DNA of 64,000 nucleotides from Dreissena polymorpha (lineage: Eukaryota > Mollusca > Bivalvia > Myida > Dreissenidae), in contig NC_068369.1 of NCBI RefSeq assembly GCF_020536995.1, forward strand, positions 18,269,921-18,333,920. The letters run 5' to 3'. The position numbers were made by a program, and so were the translations under genes. How positions within the stretch are numbered: position 1 is the stretch's first letter; each line of letters starts with the position of its first letter. Shown in pieces: positions 22,252 through 34,215 of this stretch. A model generated the notes under the pieces. The model had not been told where the DNA came from, searched no databases, and saw only the letters and a list, made by a program, of their open reading frames with translations.

Positions 22252-22724
22252 AAAAACAAGGCTATTGTCAAGCAATATGGTCCCCTACAGGCTCCAACAT
22301 TGTCAAAAATTCCACCGTTTTCAGAATTATTATATTTTGGTTGCCATTGCAACCACAATTTTTGACGTAGGAACAAAATGAAATTACGTGCATAATGTCC
22401 ATATTGCCATCTATCCATGTTGCAAGTTTCATGAAAAAATATAAAGAACATTAAAAATTATCGCAGGATCCAGAAAAATGTGCAGGATCAACCATCCAGC
22501 AGTATTTCTAGTCTATTTGTTGCCATAGCAACACGAATTCTTGACGTAGGAACAAAATGAAATGACGTGCATAATCTCCATATTGCCATCTGTCCTTGTC
22601 TCCAGTTTCAAGAAAAAATATGAAGAACTTCCAAAGTTATCGCAGGATCCAGAAAATGTGACAAACTGACGGACCGACGGACACCATAAGTCCCCTCCGG
22701 TGAAACCGGTAGGGGACAATAATA
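22252..22724 (+). mobile_element. HINE-like element, ACAAGACTATTG family, copy 2
   Basis: Same layout as 18206-18691. The 5' end is ACAAGGCTATTGTCAAGCAA with GTCCCCTACAGG; the core has two units. The 3' hairpin CCCCTCCGGT/ACCGGTAGGGG (22692-22715) is followed by ACAATAAT. Confidence 0.75.
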
Positions 22725-23049
22725 TGCACGTACTTACCATGCAGTGGACAAGCTTGAGCTGTAAAAACAATTGTAAACAAGAGCACCGCCTTGCGGGTGC
22801 AGACCGCTCAGCTATTTTTCTTTTTAAAGGTGAAGGGACCTATCTCGATTTCAATCACAACGGATGGAGGGATGGAGTGGAGAGGGGTGTATAGTGTGGA
22901 GTGTGGTCATTTATTACATTATCTTCCAAAAATGCGAAAAAAAATGCAATTTTTTTTTGGGGGGGGGATTCTTGGGTGGGATGGTTGGACAGTATTTCAA
23001 AAATAAAATAAAATAAAAAAATATTTGTGTTTTTTAAACATGTGTGAAA

Positions 23050-24390
23050 AAAAACCAACAGATGTGTTTGTCAGAAACACAATGCCCCCTATTGCGCCGC
23101 TTTGAATTTATTTTTAAAAAAAATTACCTTTGACCTTGAAGGATGACCTTGACCTTGAACCTCCACCACTCAAAATGTGCAGCTTTATGAGAAGGCCGAT
23201 TTGAAATAAAAAGAAAATTACCTTTGACCTGGAAGGATGACCTTGACCTTGAAGGATGACCTTGAACTTCCACCACTCAAAATGTGCAGCTCCATGTTGA
23301 AGGATGACCTTGACCTTGAAGAATGACCTTGACCTTGAACGTCCACCACTCAAAATGTGCAGCTTCATGAGAACGCCGCTTTGAATGTTTTTATTTTTGT
23401 TATCTTTGACCTTCAATGATGACCTTGACCTTGAAGGATGACCTTGACCTTGAACTTTCACCACTCAAAATGTGCAGCTTCATGAGAACGCCGCTTTGAT
23501 TTTTTAAATATTTTGTTTGACCTTTGACATTGAAGGATGACCTTGACCTTGAAGGATGACCTTGACCTTGAACCTACACCACTCAAAATGTGCAGCTTCA
23601 TGATAACGCCGCTTTGAAAAAAATATTACCTTTGACCTTGAAGGATGACCTTGCCCTTGAAGAATGACCTTGCCCTTTAACTTCCACCTCTCAAAATGTG
23701 CAGCTTCATGATGATGCCGCTTTGAAATTTTTTATTTGTTTTTTGACCTTTGACCTTAAAGGATGACCTTGACATTCAAGGATGACCTTGAACTTCCACC
23801 ACTCAAAATGTGCAGCTTCATGAGAATGCCACTTTGAATTTTATTTTTATTTTTACCTTGAAGGATGACCATGAAGGATGACCTTGACCTTGAACTTCTA
23901 CCACTTAAAATGTGCAGCTTCATGACATACAAATGCATGCCAAATATCAAGTTGCTATCTTCAATTTAAAAAAGGTATGGCCAATGTTAAAGTTTTCGGA
24001 CGGACAGACGCCATATATTTGACATTTGACCATAAAGGATGACCTTCACCTTCACCTTTCTCCACTCAAAATGTTCAGCTCCATGAGATACACATGCATG
24101 CCAAATATCAAGTTGCTATCTTCAATATTTAAAAAGTTATGGCCATTGTTAAAGTTTTCGGACGGACAGACACCATAAATTTGACATTTGACCTCGAAGG
24201 ATGACCTTGACCTTTCACCACTCAAAGTGTGCAGCTCCATGAGATACACATGCATGCCAAATATCAAGTTGCTATCTTAAAAAGTGAAAAAGTTTTGGCC
24301 AATGTTAAAGTTTTTGTCGGACTGACAGACAGACTGACTGACAAACTGACGGACAGTTCAACTGCTATATGCCACCCTACCGGGGGCATA
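23050..24390 (+). mobile_element. HINE-like element nested in the 22775-26756 element
   Basis: Starts AACAGATGTGTTTGTCAGAA (hairpin TGTGTTT/AAACACA) with AATGCCCCCT. The core is irregular units of about 75-160 bp marked by ACTCAAAATGTGCAGCT, ten or so in all, mostly TGACCTTGAAGGA words. A GGACAGACAGACTGAC linker and a weak hairpin end it (TATGCCACCC … GGGGGCATAAA). A short relative lies at 36953-37353. Confidence 0.7.
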
Positions 24391-24395
24391 AATAT

Positions 24396-24535
24396 TCTTT
24401 TTTGGGGTTGGGGGTGGGGGGGGGCTATAGTGTTAGGGTGTGGTGGTCATTTATTAGATGATCTTTAATATAAAAAAATGGGGGGATTGAGGGGGGATTC
24501 GGGGGGGGGGGGGGGATTCGGTGGGGCGTGGGGGA
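24396..24535 (+). repeat. G-run low-complexity tract
   Basis: Several G runs of 6-12 within an element's 5' half; could form G-quadruplexes on the + strand. Confidence 0.8.
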
Positions 24536-26939
24536 TGGTTTGGACGGAGTCAATTGTGGTATGTCAGGTAAGAGTTGTTTTGTCAAAGTATCAATCGAAT
24601 CTAACCATAAATAAAGAAGTTATGACAATTTTAGCAAAATTTAACAATTTGACCTTGAGAGTCAATGTCATTCAAAGGTCAAGGTAAAATTCAACTTGCC
24701 AGGTACAGTACCCTCATGATAGCATGAAAGTATTTAAAGTTTAAAAGCAATAGCCTTGATACTTTAGAAGTAAAGTGAATCTAAACACAAAATGTAACCA
24801 TATATTAAAAGTTTCTAAGTCAAAAAGGGCCATAATTCGGTAAAAATGACAACCAGAGTTATGCAACTTGTCCTTTACTGTCCCCTCATGATAGTTTGCG
24901 AGTATTCCAAGTATGAAAGCAATATCCATGATACTTTAGGGGAAAAGTGGACCAAAACACATAACTTAAACAAAGTATAAAGGGCCCATAATTCCGTCAA
25001 AATGCCAGTCAGAGTCACATAACCTTGCCTGCACAGTCCCCTTACGATAGTTAGTAAGTGTTGCAAGTATGCAAGCAATGGCTTTGATACTTTAGGGAAA
25101 AAGTGGAACTAAACACAAAACTTAACCAAATTTTCAATTTTCTAAGTATAAAAAGGGCACATAATTCTGTCAAAATGCCAGTCAGAGTTACATTACTTTG
25201 CCTGCACAGTTCCCTTACGATAGTTAGTAAGTGTTGCAAGTATGAAAGCAATGGCTTTGATTCTTTAGGAAAAAAGTGGAACTAAACACAAAACTTAACC
25301 AAATTTTCAATGTAATTAGTATAAAAAGGGCACATAACTCTGTCAAAATGCCAGTCAGAGTAACATAACTTTGCCTGCACAGTCCCCTTACGATAGTTAG
25401 TTAGTGTTGCAAGTATGAAAGCAATGGCTTTGATACTTTAGGAAAAAAAGTGGACTTAAACACAAAACTTAACAAAATTTTCAATTGTCTAAGTATAAAA
25501 AGGGCACATAATTCTGTCAAAATGCCAGTCAGAGTTACATTACTTTGCCTGCACAGTCCCCTTACGATAGTTAGTAAGTGTTGCAAGTATTAAAGCAATG
25601 GCTTTGATACTTTAGGAAAGCAGTAGACCTTAACACAAAACTTAACCAAATTTTTAATTTTTTAAGTATAAAGAGGGCACATAATTCTGTCAAAATGCCA
25701 GTCAGAGTTACATAACTTTGCCTGCACAGTCCCCTTATGATAATTAGTAAGTGTTGCAAGTATGAAAGCAATGGCTTTGATACTTTAGGAAAAAAGAGGA
25801 CCTAAACACAAAACTTCATCAAATTTTCAATTTTCTAAGTATAAAAAGGGCACATAATTCCGTCAAAATGCCAGTCAGAGTTACATAACTTTGCCTGCAC
25901 AGTCCCCTTACGATAGTTAGTAAGTGTTGCAAGAATGAAAGCAATGGCTTTGATACTTTTGGGAAAAAAGGACCTAAACACAAAACTTAACCAAATTTTT
26001 AATTTTCTAAGTATAAAAAGGGCACATAATTCCGTCAAAATGCCAGTCAGAGTTACATAACTTTGCCTGCACAGTCCCCTTACGATAGTTAGTAAGTGTT
26101 GCAAGTATGAAAGCAATGGCTTTGATACTTTAGGAAAAAAATTGACCTAAACACAAAACTGAACCAAATTTTCAATTTTCTTAGTATAAAAAGGGCACAT
26201 AATTCCGTCAAAATGCCAGTCAGAGTTACATAACTTTGCCTGCACAGTCCCCTAACTATAGTTAGTAAGTGTTGCAAGTATGAAAGCAATGGCTTTGATA
26301 CTTTATGAAAAAAAGTGGACCTATATACAAAACTTAACCAAATTTTCAATTGTCTAAGTATAAAAAGGGCACATAATTCTGTCAAAATGCCAGTCAGAGT
26401 TACATAACTTTGCCTGCATAGTCCCCTTATGATAGTTAGTAAGTGTTGCAAGTATGAAAGCAATAGCTTTGATACTTAAGGAATAAAGTGGACCTAAACA
26501 CAAAACTTAACCAAACTTTTCAATTTTTTAAGTATAAAAAGAGCACATAATTTTGTCAAAATGCAAGCCAGAATTATCAAACTTTGCCTGCCCAGTCCCC
26601 CTCATGATAGTAAGTTAGGGTACTAAGTTTGAATGCAATAGCATTGATACTCTATGAGAAAAGTGTAACTAAACGCAAAACTTAACCGGACGCCGACGCC
26701 AAGGTGATGACAATACATGTAGCTCATAATTTTTTTCAAAAAATAGATGACCTTAAAATGCACCCAAAATTGTTTGCATTTAAATGTCCGATATTTTAGC
26801 CCAAATTGTATTCATAGTTACGTGTGTTACGTGCTTTTGTTATGTTTTGTGATACATTGCATATGTTTGGCATTCGACTTTGACTTGCGCCGCGGCCTGT
26901 GGAAACTGTGCTTTATTCGTGTGCGGTAAATATTGTCCC

Positions 26940-27075
26940 AAATTTTCTGGTGCAGTCTGCAAAAGCTAATCAGCGACGACCCTTACGCTTTTTTGCATTT
27001 TTCGTCTAGAAGAAATTCTCTTCTATACAAAAATAAAGTCAAGGCGCAATTTGTCCTCGCTGATAAGGTCCCTTG
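26940..27075. repeat. Fragment of the CTGGGCATAATGC MITE family
   Basis: Shares the GTGCAGTCTGC…GCTAATCAG… words and AAG(A)CTCTTCT-like centre with the 30010 element; both ends are worn. Confidence 0.4.
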
Positions 27076-27188
27076 AATGGGTTCGAATATAGCTCATCAA
27101 CTCTCTGACATTATTAAAACAACGTCATAATTATGTCAAATATTATTTTTATTTTACGTGAATTTAATAAGTAATTGTCTTGTTATGC

Positions 27189-28057
27189 CAGGGCTCGACA
27201 CTAACAGTGGTCCGTTGACCCGGGGTCAGTAAAAAATAGGGAGGACCAGTGAAACTAGAAATTTGGTTGATCCGTTGGAGCAGTGATAAGTCCTGGCCAG
27301 CTTATTGTGAAATACTAGTGGAAAGCCGTTTTCATCAATAAAACAACTTTATATGTTCATAATTAACCGATAATTCCATCATTATTTTATGGACCGACTC
27401 AAAACTGGGATGAAAGTAGCAACATATTGGAAATTCTAATTTTTCTATATGCCTGGATGATAAAAACCTGTTGTTGGATCAAAACATTGATTTGCGCTCC
27501 GCAAATGTCTCCAGACTTCGCCGTGATCGATACACAAATTAACATAAAATTCAAAGGGTTCGGATGAAATGAACCAATGATATTTATTATTTTGCAAACA
27601 GCAGCAATAATCAGCACTTTATCGATCTTAGTACCATCAGAATATACATTGTTTACCAGGCAAATTTACACTGGATGGCGCCGAATAATGTTTTGGTATT
27701 GCCGGATAGTAAACGTGCGTATTTTCAAGATTGAAGTTTTTGCGATATAGAATTTTATTCCGGGGGTGGTTGAACCTCCGCCTAAAAAACCTAAAAGAAC
27801 CTCCGCCTAAAAAACCTAACACTATATATAATGAAGAGAAGCTTGAAGTACAGCGAACATATTAAAAGGATAAGAGATAGTTAATTAGTTCTTTTTATAA
27901 ATGCATAATACATTGTAGATAGTCCGGAAAGTGAGTTGAAATTTAGGTAAAATAACATAGAAATTGAAGGACCACTTGAAACCTTGGAGGGCCAGTAATT
28001 TCTGAAACCTGCTGGTCCTTTGGGTCAGTAGGTAAATAAAGTTAGTGTCAAGCCCTG
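27189..28057. mobile_element. 869-bp TIR element (hAT-like) with TATGC target duplication
   Basis: Terminal inverted repeats CAGGGCTCGACACTAAC and CAGGGCTTGACACTAAC. Directly outside, TATGC at 27184-27188 and again at 28058-28062. Similarity of the two ends extends further inside (GACCAGTGAAA… against GGACCAGCAGGTTTCAG). No transposase is readable, so it is non-autonomous. The CAGGG start suggests hAT, though a 5-bp duplication is short for that group. Confidence 0.7.
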
Positions 28058-28131
28058 TATGCACGGCAGTTTGGGAGGAAACCTCTGCAAAATATTTATC
28101 TTAATAATCTCTTACTTACGCTCGATTGGTC

Positions 28132-28488
28132 ATTGTCGGCTTGGGTACTACTTAAAATGACCCCGGGGTACCCTAAAGTATACTGAAATGTACCACAGGT
28201 ATAAAAAATATACTAACACGTAATCGGAAAATGTTGACTGTACCGAGCTTTATTCCCGCCGAAAATCCGATGTCGCATAACGCGCTACGAAAAACAAAAC
28301 AAAAGCAACACTATTTTTTAGAAGAAGTTTCGATAATAGGGATGCAATTTTACAGAATATAGACATAAATATGAACATAATTTATTGAAAAAAGCCGATA
28401 ACGACCATTTTAGCGTTTTAATTTGTGGGAACCTTTCAGTATATTTTCGGTTCCAGGGGTACATTTAAGTAGAACCCGAGCCGACAAT
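28132..28488. mobile_element. 357-bp MITE with 35-bp TIRs
   Basis: The ends read ATTGTCGGCTTGGGTACTAC and its inverted partner (ATTGTCGGCTCGGGTTCTAC on the other strand). No coding sequence; the target duplication is unclear. Confidence 0.65.
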
Positions 28489-29037
28489 TACTTACCGTAT
28501 ACAAAGCGTTACAAAAAAACGAACGATTGAACAATTTGTAAACATATTTTGATACTACTAGGGCATCTACCTGTTTCCCACAAACTAAATGTCAGGTTGA
28601 TAGTTCATTTCATTTATTGTAAATCATTTATATTTTGTAATAAAATTAACATTAATAAGTAAGCAGGCTGGTTACACATACATACATGTACATATACAAC
28701 ATGGCGGTAACCGAGATAGAGTACAAGGTCTTAGAAAAAACTTTTTATATATACATTGTTATCATTATTAAAATAATAATACATCTTTATTTTTTTAAAT
28801 ATACGAAACACAATTTATTCGTTTTAAGCATATGTTTTCAAATATAAGGTGAATTCATAAAATATTTACTTCAGTCACTTTAATGCAAAAGGATGATAGA
28901 CATGTGCCTAGATTTGTAACTTGTACATGGAATACGGGGAAAAACATGTAAACTTTAAATGAAATTACAAAACAATTGATCACAAACGTCTTGCTTTCAC
29001 AAAGAAGCTTTGTGCGCCTGAGACCTGATCATAATTA

Positions 29038-29355
29038 GAACAAGCAAATTTGTTGAATTGATATCCCCCGCCAATATGCTTCTGGACACAAAAGTGTTGT
29101 ATTTGACACTCAAAAAAGCATTTTTTCAAGATACAAAGGGCCATAACTCCATTATTTACAGATGGTGTACAATGCCATTTGGCGTGCATCATCCTCTTAT
29201 CCATTTATATACTCATACCAAGTTTCAATGAAATCCACCAAAGCACTTCCAAGATATGGTTCCGGACACAAAAGTGTCGGACGGACGGAAAGATGGGACG
29301 GTTGGACGGACAACGCCAAAACAATATCCCTCCGCCTAAGGCGGGGGATAATAAG
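29038..29355 (+). mobile_element. HINE-like element, ATATCCCCCGCC family
   Basis: 5' GAACAAGCAAATTTGTTG (stem-loop) with TATCCCCCGCC, perfectly inverted at the 3' end as GGCGGGGGATA. There it forms a hairpin (CCTCCGCC/GGCGGGGG, about 29329-29347). A single core unit and a CGGACGGACGGAAAG linker lie between. Confidence 0.7.
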
Positions 29356-30009
29356 TGTGTGTCTTTTAAATGAGCAAACAAAAAACCTTTCTGAAGCACA
29401 TATGTAATATAAATATTTCAGGAGTATATAACATTCACATATATTACTTAAAATAAGTATGTCACTGTAGATGCTAACATGAAACATTCAACATACACAC
29501 AAATAATTGTTTAACAATTATTTTTTACATGCATTCATTTAAACATATTCATAGAAACACTCTCAAGACTGTTTCTGGGGAATAACCAGTCCTTTAAATT
29601 TTGAAAACAATCCCCAAGAGGAGCTTTAACAATGGACCTCACAGTAGCGATAAGAATCTGTTCACATAGGTATATGCCCGTGGGCTTTAACAGCCATACA
29701 CCAGAAAGCAAAGGAAACGTTTATTGGACAATAAGTTACGGTAATGCTAAAATTATTTTGATTTTAAATTAATTTATGATATGACGAGAAGAAATTTGGG
29801 AAAATATAATTCACTACACATGTTTTATTTGTTAGTTTATCACATAAATTAATTGGGCTGGTCTCAGAGAAATGCATGCGAGTAAAGTATTGTCCCAGTT
29901 GTATTAGAGTCGATACGATGGCATTTGTCATGTATATGATTTTTATCTAAATGAAAATCCACCACATTGCACAGGATAATATGTGACGATGCTTAACACA
30001 ATTGAGTAG

Positions 30010-30252
30010 CGTTCTGAGAAAACTGGGCATAATGCATGGGCGTAAAGTGTTGTCCCAGATTAGCCTGTGCAGTCTGCACACGCTAATCAGGGAAGACACT
30101 TTCCGCCTTAATTTGATTTTTGCTAAGAAGAGACTTTATTTAAATGAAAAATGTCATAAAAGCGGAAAGTGTCGTCCCTGATTTCCCTGTGTGGACTGCA
30201 CAGATTAATCTGGGAAGACAGTTTACACACACGCATTATGCCCAGTTTTCCA
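30010..30252. mobile_element. Foldback MITE with arms of about 105 bp
   Basis: Ends GAAAACTGGGCATAATGC and its inverse; the arms stay similar over about 105 bp (…GTCCCAGATTAGCCTGTGCAG…). No coding sequence. A one-sided relative is at 31918-32100. Confidence 0.75.
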
Positions 30253-30929
30253 ATAGGCTCAATTACATCCTTTGTCTATACAAAAAATATAACAAACATC
30301 ATGTGAGAATTCGTTAAAATTAAAACACCTCTACAACATACAAAAATGTCTACAAGTTTTGAACTTACAATAACCTAATTTCGGAAATAGCAAGATTTAA
30401 AGACAGTTTAAGCCTAAAAATTAAGGTTTTACATTACATTTTACCTCCTTCATCCACAGCAACAGTCATGCAAAGCTCTATAGCATATTAAGTATAAGGT
30501 ATATAAGGATGAATGTGCATAATAAAATGAACAATCAAACAATTGTTACATTTTGGTTTGGTACATGATGAGTATCTGATTCTTTATGTCTTAACATATC
30601 ATATGAACTATATATGATAGGAGTTTAGCCGTATTCCTGTGATTTAAGGCATGAATTCAAGAACTGTTACGAGACTAAAATAAATGCTCAACCTTAAATG
30701 ATATTTATAGTATGCATATCTCGCGCAATATGTTGAGGGTGTTTTTTTTTTTAATTAAACATACATAAGCCATTTATTTACGTTCAACAATGTCAGCAAA
30801 ACTTTTTCGTGTATTTTATAATCACTAGTACAACAGAAGACCTTAAAAAAGAACAGAAATGAGCAGTTTTACAAAATGCATTCACATTTTGTTATTATAT
30901 GTTTTATAATATTCCCTATTAGACATGTT

Positions 30930-31345
30930 TATGCTTGTTCTTATAAATCACTTATTATGTAGAAATGCTAAATGTGCATATCAATAGAATTTCCATTAAA
31001 TTGCCCCATTGGAGCAAAAAGGTACTATGTACTTTTAAATTTCAATGTCACGTGGTACCTTTTTGCACAGAGGGGGCGAAATATAGATATGCTTTATACA
31101 AGTGTGCAAATTTGTCACAAAAAACAACCGTTTGTATCCGTCTGAGTTGGTCTGTTAAAGGTGATGTAGGCAAGTTGAAAGAGAGCCAAAACACCATCCA
31201 TGCAAGTATGAAAGCTTTGTAGAAAGCATTTTTGATATAACATGGAACCTGTCATTTTGGGATACCTCATCATGGACTGGTGGACCAACAAATGGACAGG
31301 TAATTACGCCTCCGCATCAAAGATGATTGGTGCATAAAAATGTAT
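30930..31345 (+). repeat. Worn element fragment with short hairpin
   Basis: Arms GCAAAAAGGTAC (31014-31025) and GTACCTTTTTGC (31055-31066) are perfect inverses. The stretch ends near 31340 with GCCTCCGCAT…GGTGCATAAA, like the 3' ends of the HINE-like families. Confidence 0.4.
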
Positions 31346-31917
31346 CCCATAAAACCTTCTTAGTTTAAAAAACACACACAGCTGAAAAAGTAATGCATAT
31401 AAAATATATTATCATATACATTTTATACCCAATTTTTCGAGTTACAACTTTTGCTTAAAATGCATATTTACAACAAGTTTGTTCCAAGGAAAACTTTAAA
31501 GATGCTCTTTTATCAAAAAACTTTAAAGATGCTCTTTTATCAAAAAAGTACCCGGTAATGCATTTAAATGTATTATCATGTACATTTTATACACAATTGT
31601 TCCAGTTACTAGTATTGCTTCGAATGCAATATTGACTAAAGTTTGTTCTTTGGAAAACTTAAAGATGCTCATGTATCAATTTTAAATATACAACCAGTTG
31701 TCGATGTGCCCCTTTGAACAGACAAAACAGTTACATGTTTATGCTCATTAAAAAATTCAAATATAGAACAACAAAGATTTTTCTTCACTGAATGAAACTC
31801 GCACATCATTCATTGAGGATCACAAATAGCTACATATTATTGTTGTTCATTTACAGTAAAAACTGGCGCATGGCACATAAAATCATAAAATAAAATTTAT
31901 AAACAATATTACATTTG

Positions 31918-32100
31918 GGCTGCGCTCTGTGAAAATGGGGGGGGGGGTTAATGCATGTGTGTAAAGTGTCATCTCAGAGTGCAGAATGCACAGGCTAATA
32001 AAGGACGACACTGTCTGCTTTTATGACATTTTCTGTTTTAAGAAAGACTCTTCATAGCAAAAATCCTGTTCAGGCAAAAAGTGTGTCTCCCCGATGTGTC
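31918..32100 (+). repeat. Partial MITE next to minisatellite
   Basis: One diverged arm of the 30010-type MITE (GTGTAAAGTGTCATCTCAG…), interrupted by a G run at 31937-31947, directly before the 28-bp array. Confidence 0.45.
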
Positions 32101-32102
32101 TC

Positions 32103-32410
32103 CTGTATCAAGATGTACAGGGTATAAAGGCTGTATCAAGATGTACAGGGTATAAAGGCTGTATCAAGATGTACAGGGTATAAAGGCTGTATCAAGATGT
32201 ACAGGGTATAAAGGCTGTATCAAGATGTACAGGGTATAAAGGCTGTATAAAGATGTACAGGGTATAAAGGCTGTATTAAGATGTACAGGGTATAAAGGCT
32301 GTATCAAGATGTACAGGGTATAAAGGCTGTATTAAGATGTACAGGGTATAAAGGCTGTATCAAGATGTACAGGGTATAAAGGCTGTATCATGATGTACAG
32401 GGTATAAAGG
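32103..32410 (+). repeat. 28-bp minisatellite, 11 copies
   Basis: Exactly 11 units of 28 bp (CTGTATCAAGATGTACAGGG + 8), differing by one or two bases. High identity suggests recent expansion or ongoing homogenisation. Confidence 0.9.
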
Positions 32411-33288
32411 AAACACATACATTTCTGTACTAAGCAAACTTTTAACAAACACTCTGAAAAGTAACAGACAAAAAAAATTCACTGGTAAAATATTTTGGTC
32501 AAAATATGTGAAAAAAAACACATAAAATAAAGCCAGTAACGGCAATAACTACACATCTATCAGGTCATCACATTAAAACATCACTAAAGTATGCCAAAGA
32601 TAAGCCAATAAAAACAATATTATTTTTCAAACAATTCAAAAACAAATAAAATAGCCTATAAAAAGCTACATATAAAATATTCATAAAGCTACAAACATTT
32701 CTTATTATTTAAATATTCAATTCTTATATTGCAAGACAAGGGAAAACATCCATGCATGCACTTGGTATATCTTTATAAATTTTACTTTGTTTTATTTTTT
32801 CCACATTTTATAAATGTTTCTTAATCACAATAACTAATGCAATGTATTTGTAAGTTGAATTCAGCATTGTAATTGAAAATAGGATTTGTGACATTCGGCT
32901 TAAAGTAATTCTATCAAGCAACTTTTGATAATAATTCCTATTGGCCATTTCCGCAGTGTTCCATTTTAAAACTTAAAAAGATTAACATTCGACCAAAACT
33001 TTGACTTGTGACACCTCGGTGTACTAGTTGATTATGTTAGTTGGGCAGTTTAACCATTTCCAACTTAGAACCAAAAAGAAAATGGCTATGTGCAAACAGC
33101 ATAACACTAGAACAGCCTGCGAGTAACTAGCAGTTTGTTCAGATTTCTTTGCTGTTTACTGCTCATTAGTATCTAAATGTTGAAATTGAAGCCTTTAAAA
33201 CTTGAATCTAGTAAGAAAGGTCTTTAATTATATTGAACTTTAAAAGAGACTACAAATGCGTAAAAAGACGTATCTAAGTTGTAAAGGG

Positions 33289-33793
33289 TTAAAGGGATCT
33301 TTTCACGGTTTGGTAAATTGACAAAATTGAAAAAAGTTCTTTCAGATTCGCAAATTTTCGGTTTAGTTATGATATTTGTGAGGAAACAGTATTACTGAAC
33401 ATTTGGCATGGTCTAATATAGCCATTATATGCATCTTTTGACGATTTAAAAACCTAAAAATTATAAAGCGTTGCAATGCGAAACGATTGAATAAAAAATT
33501 TGGAGAGTTCTGTTGTTGTCTTTTAAATTATGTGAAATTATGAAGATTGCTTATATAACGTATAAAATACGCATGTTATGTATGATTGGCAGGATAGCTC
33601 ACATGGCTAATGTGTTTTTGCTTCAGGATTCCGAGGGTCACTGGTTCCAGCCCGGCTGCGTGCTACTTTTTTTTCCTTTTTTAAATTTTATTTTAAACTG
33701 AAGCTTTTAAAATTTAATGTTTACATTTATCAATATAAAGCATTTAATGACAAACTTCAAAACATGCCGAAATCTGTGAAAAGGCCCCTTTAA
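33289..33793 (+). mobile_element. 505-bp TIR element carrying a tRNA-like core
   Basis: TIRs TTAAAGGGATCTTTTCACGG and TTAAAGGGGCCTTTTCACAG, with TTAA at both ends. Inside, 33583-33660 has tRNA-like promoter boxes (AGCTCACATGGCTAA and GGTTCCAGCCC). It shares its 3' half (TTTACATTTATCAATATAAA) with the copies at 17675 and 57568. Confidence 0.65.
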
Positions 33794-34019
33794 TGCAACC
33801 AGAAATTGTATGCTCTCATTATTCAGTTATTGGAGAACATTTAAGTTCTAATCAAGTTAATCTGACAAACAATTGTTCAATAGAAACAGCCAAAGCAAAA
33901 ACCATTGTAAATGGATAAAGAAGGATGATTAAACATATTGTGCAGTGTTTTAACCCAGCATTTTGTTTGTAACTTCTAAAGAAACCGCATTAATAGCAGC
34001 CAGCAGATGTATTTCTCGA

Positions 34020-34215
34020 TCACGACGGATGATGCGTCTTATTGTGCAGTTTCAGGAGCACGTTCTGTTTGAAGGCTTTCCCACAAAGTCCGCACTCATA
34101 GGGGGTGTCCCCAGTGTGTTGGCGGAGATGGGTCTTCAAATTCCAGTTGTTGGTGAACGACTTGCCACAGAACGAACACACGCACGGCTTGAAACTCATG
34201 TGAATACGCTTGTGT
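34020..34215 (-). CDS. Zinc-finger gene, last coding exon (fingers 10-12, stop)
   Basis: Starts after CTCATTGCAG. The junction makes N-R-H-K-R-I-H, completing finger 10. Then come CVCSFCGKSFTNNWNLKTH (finger 11), a TGDTPYEC linker and CGLCGKAFKQNVLLKLH (finger 12), ending HHPS and TGA. This strand has no start codon here, so the exon is found only by translating without one. The 3' UTR and poly(A) site below 34019 were not fixed. Confidence 0.87.

Larger units (their letters stand above)
22775..26756 (+). mobile_element. HINE-like element with about 12 core units, interrupted by a nested element
   Basis: 5' end at 22777 (ACAAGAGCACCGCCTTGCGG, stem-loop) with CGCTCAGCTATTTT. A G-rich segment runs to 23049. 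After the nested element it resumes at 24391 with more G runs, then a unit containing GTCAAGGTAAAATTCAACTT. An array of about 172-bp units (each with TTTGCCTGCACAGTCCC) runs to about 26690. It ends GGACGCCGACGCC and a 3' hairpin (AGCTCAT…ATAGATGACC). The copy at 41532 is its uninterrupted relative. Confidence 0.7.

Noticed and set aside
23114-26463. Many open frames in the tandem-core arrays (for example the 124-residue frame at 26089-26463)
   Set aside because: They repeat with the array period and follow the repeat, not codon constraint.
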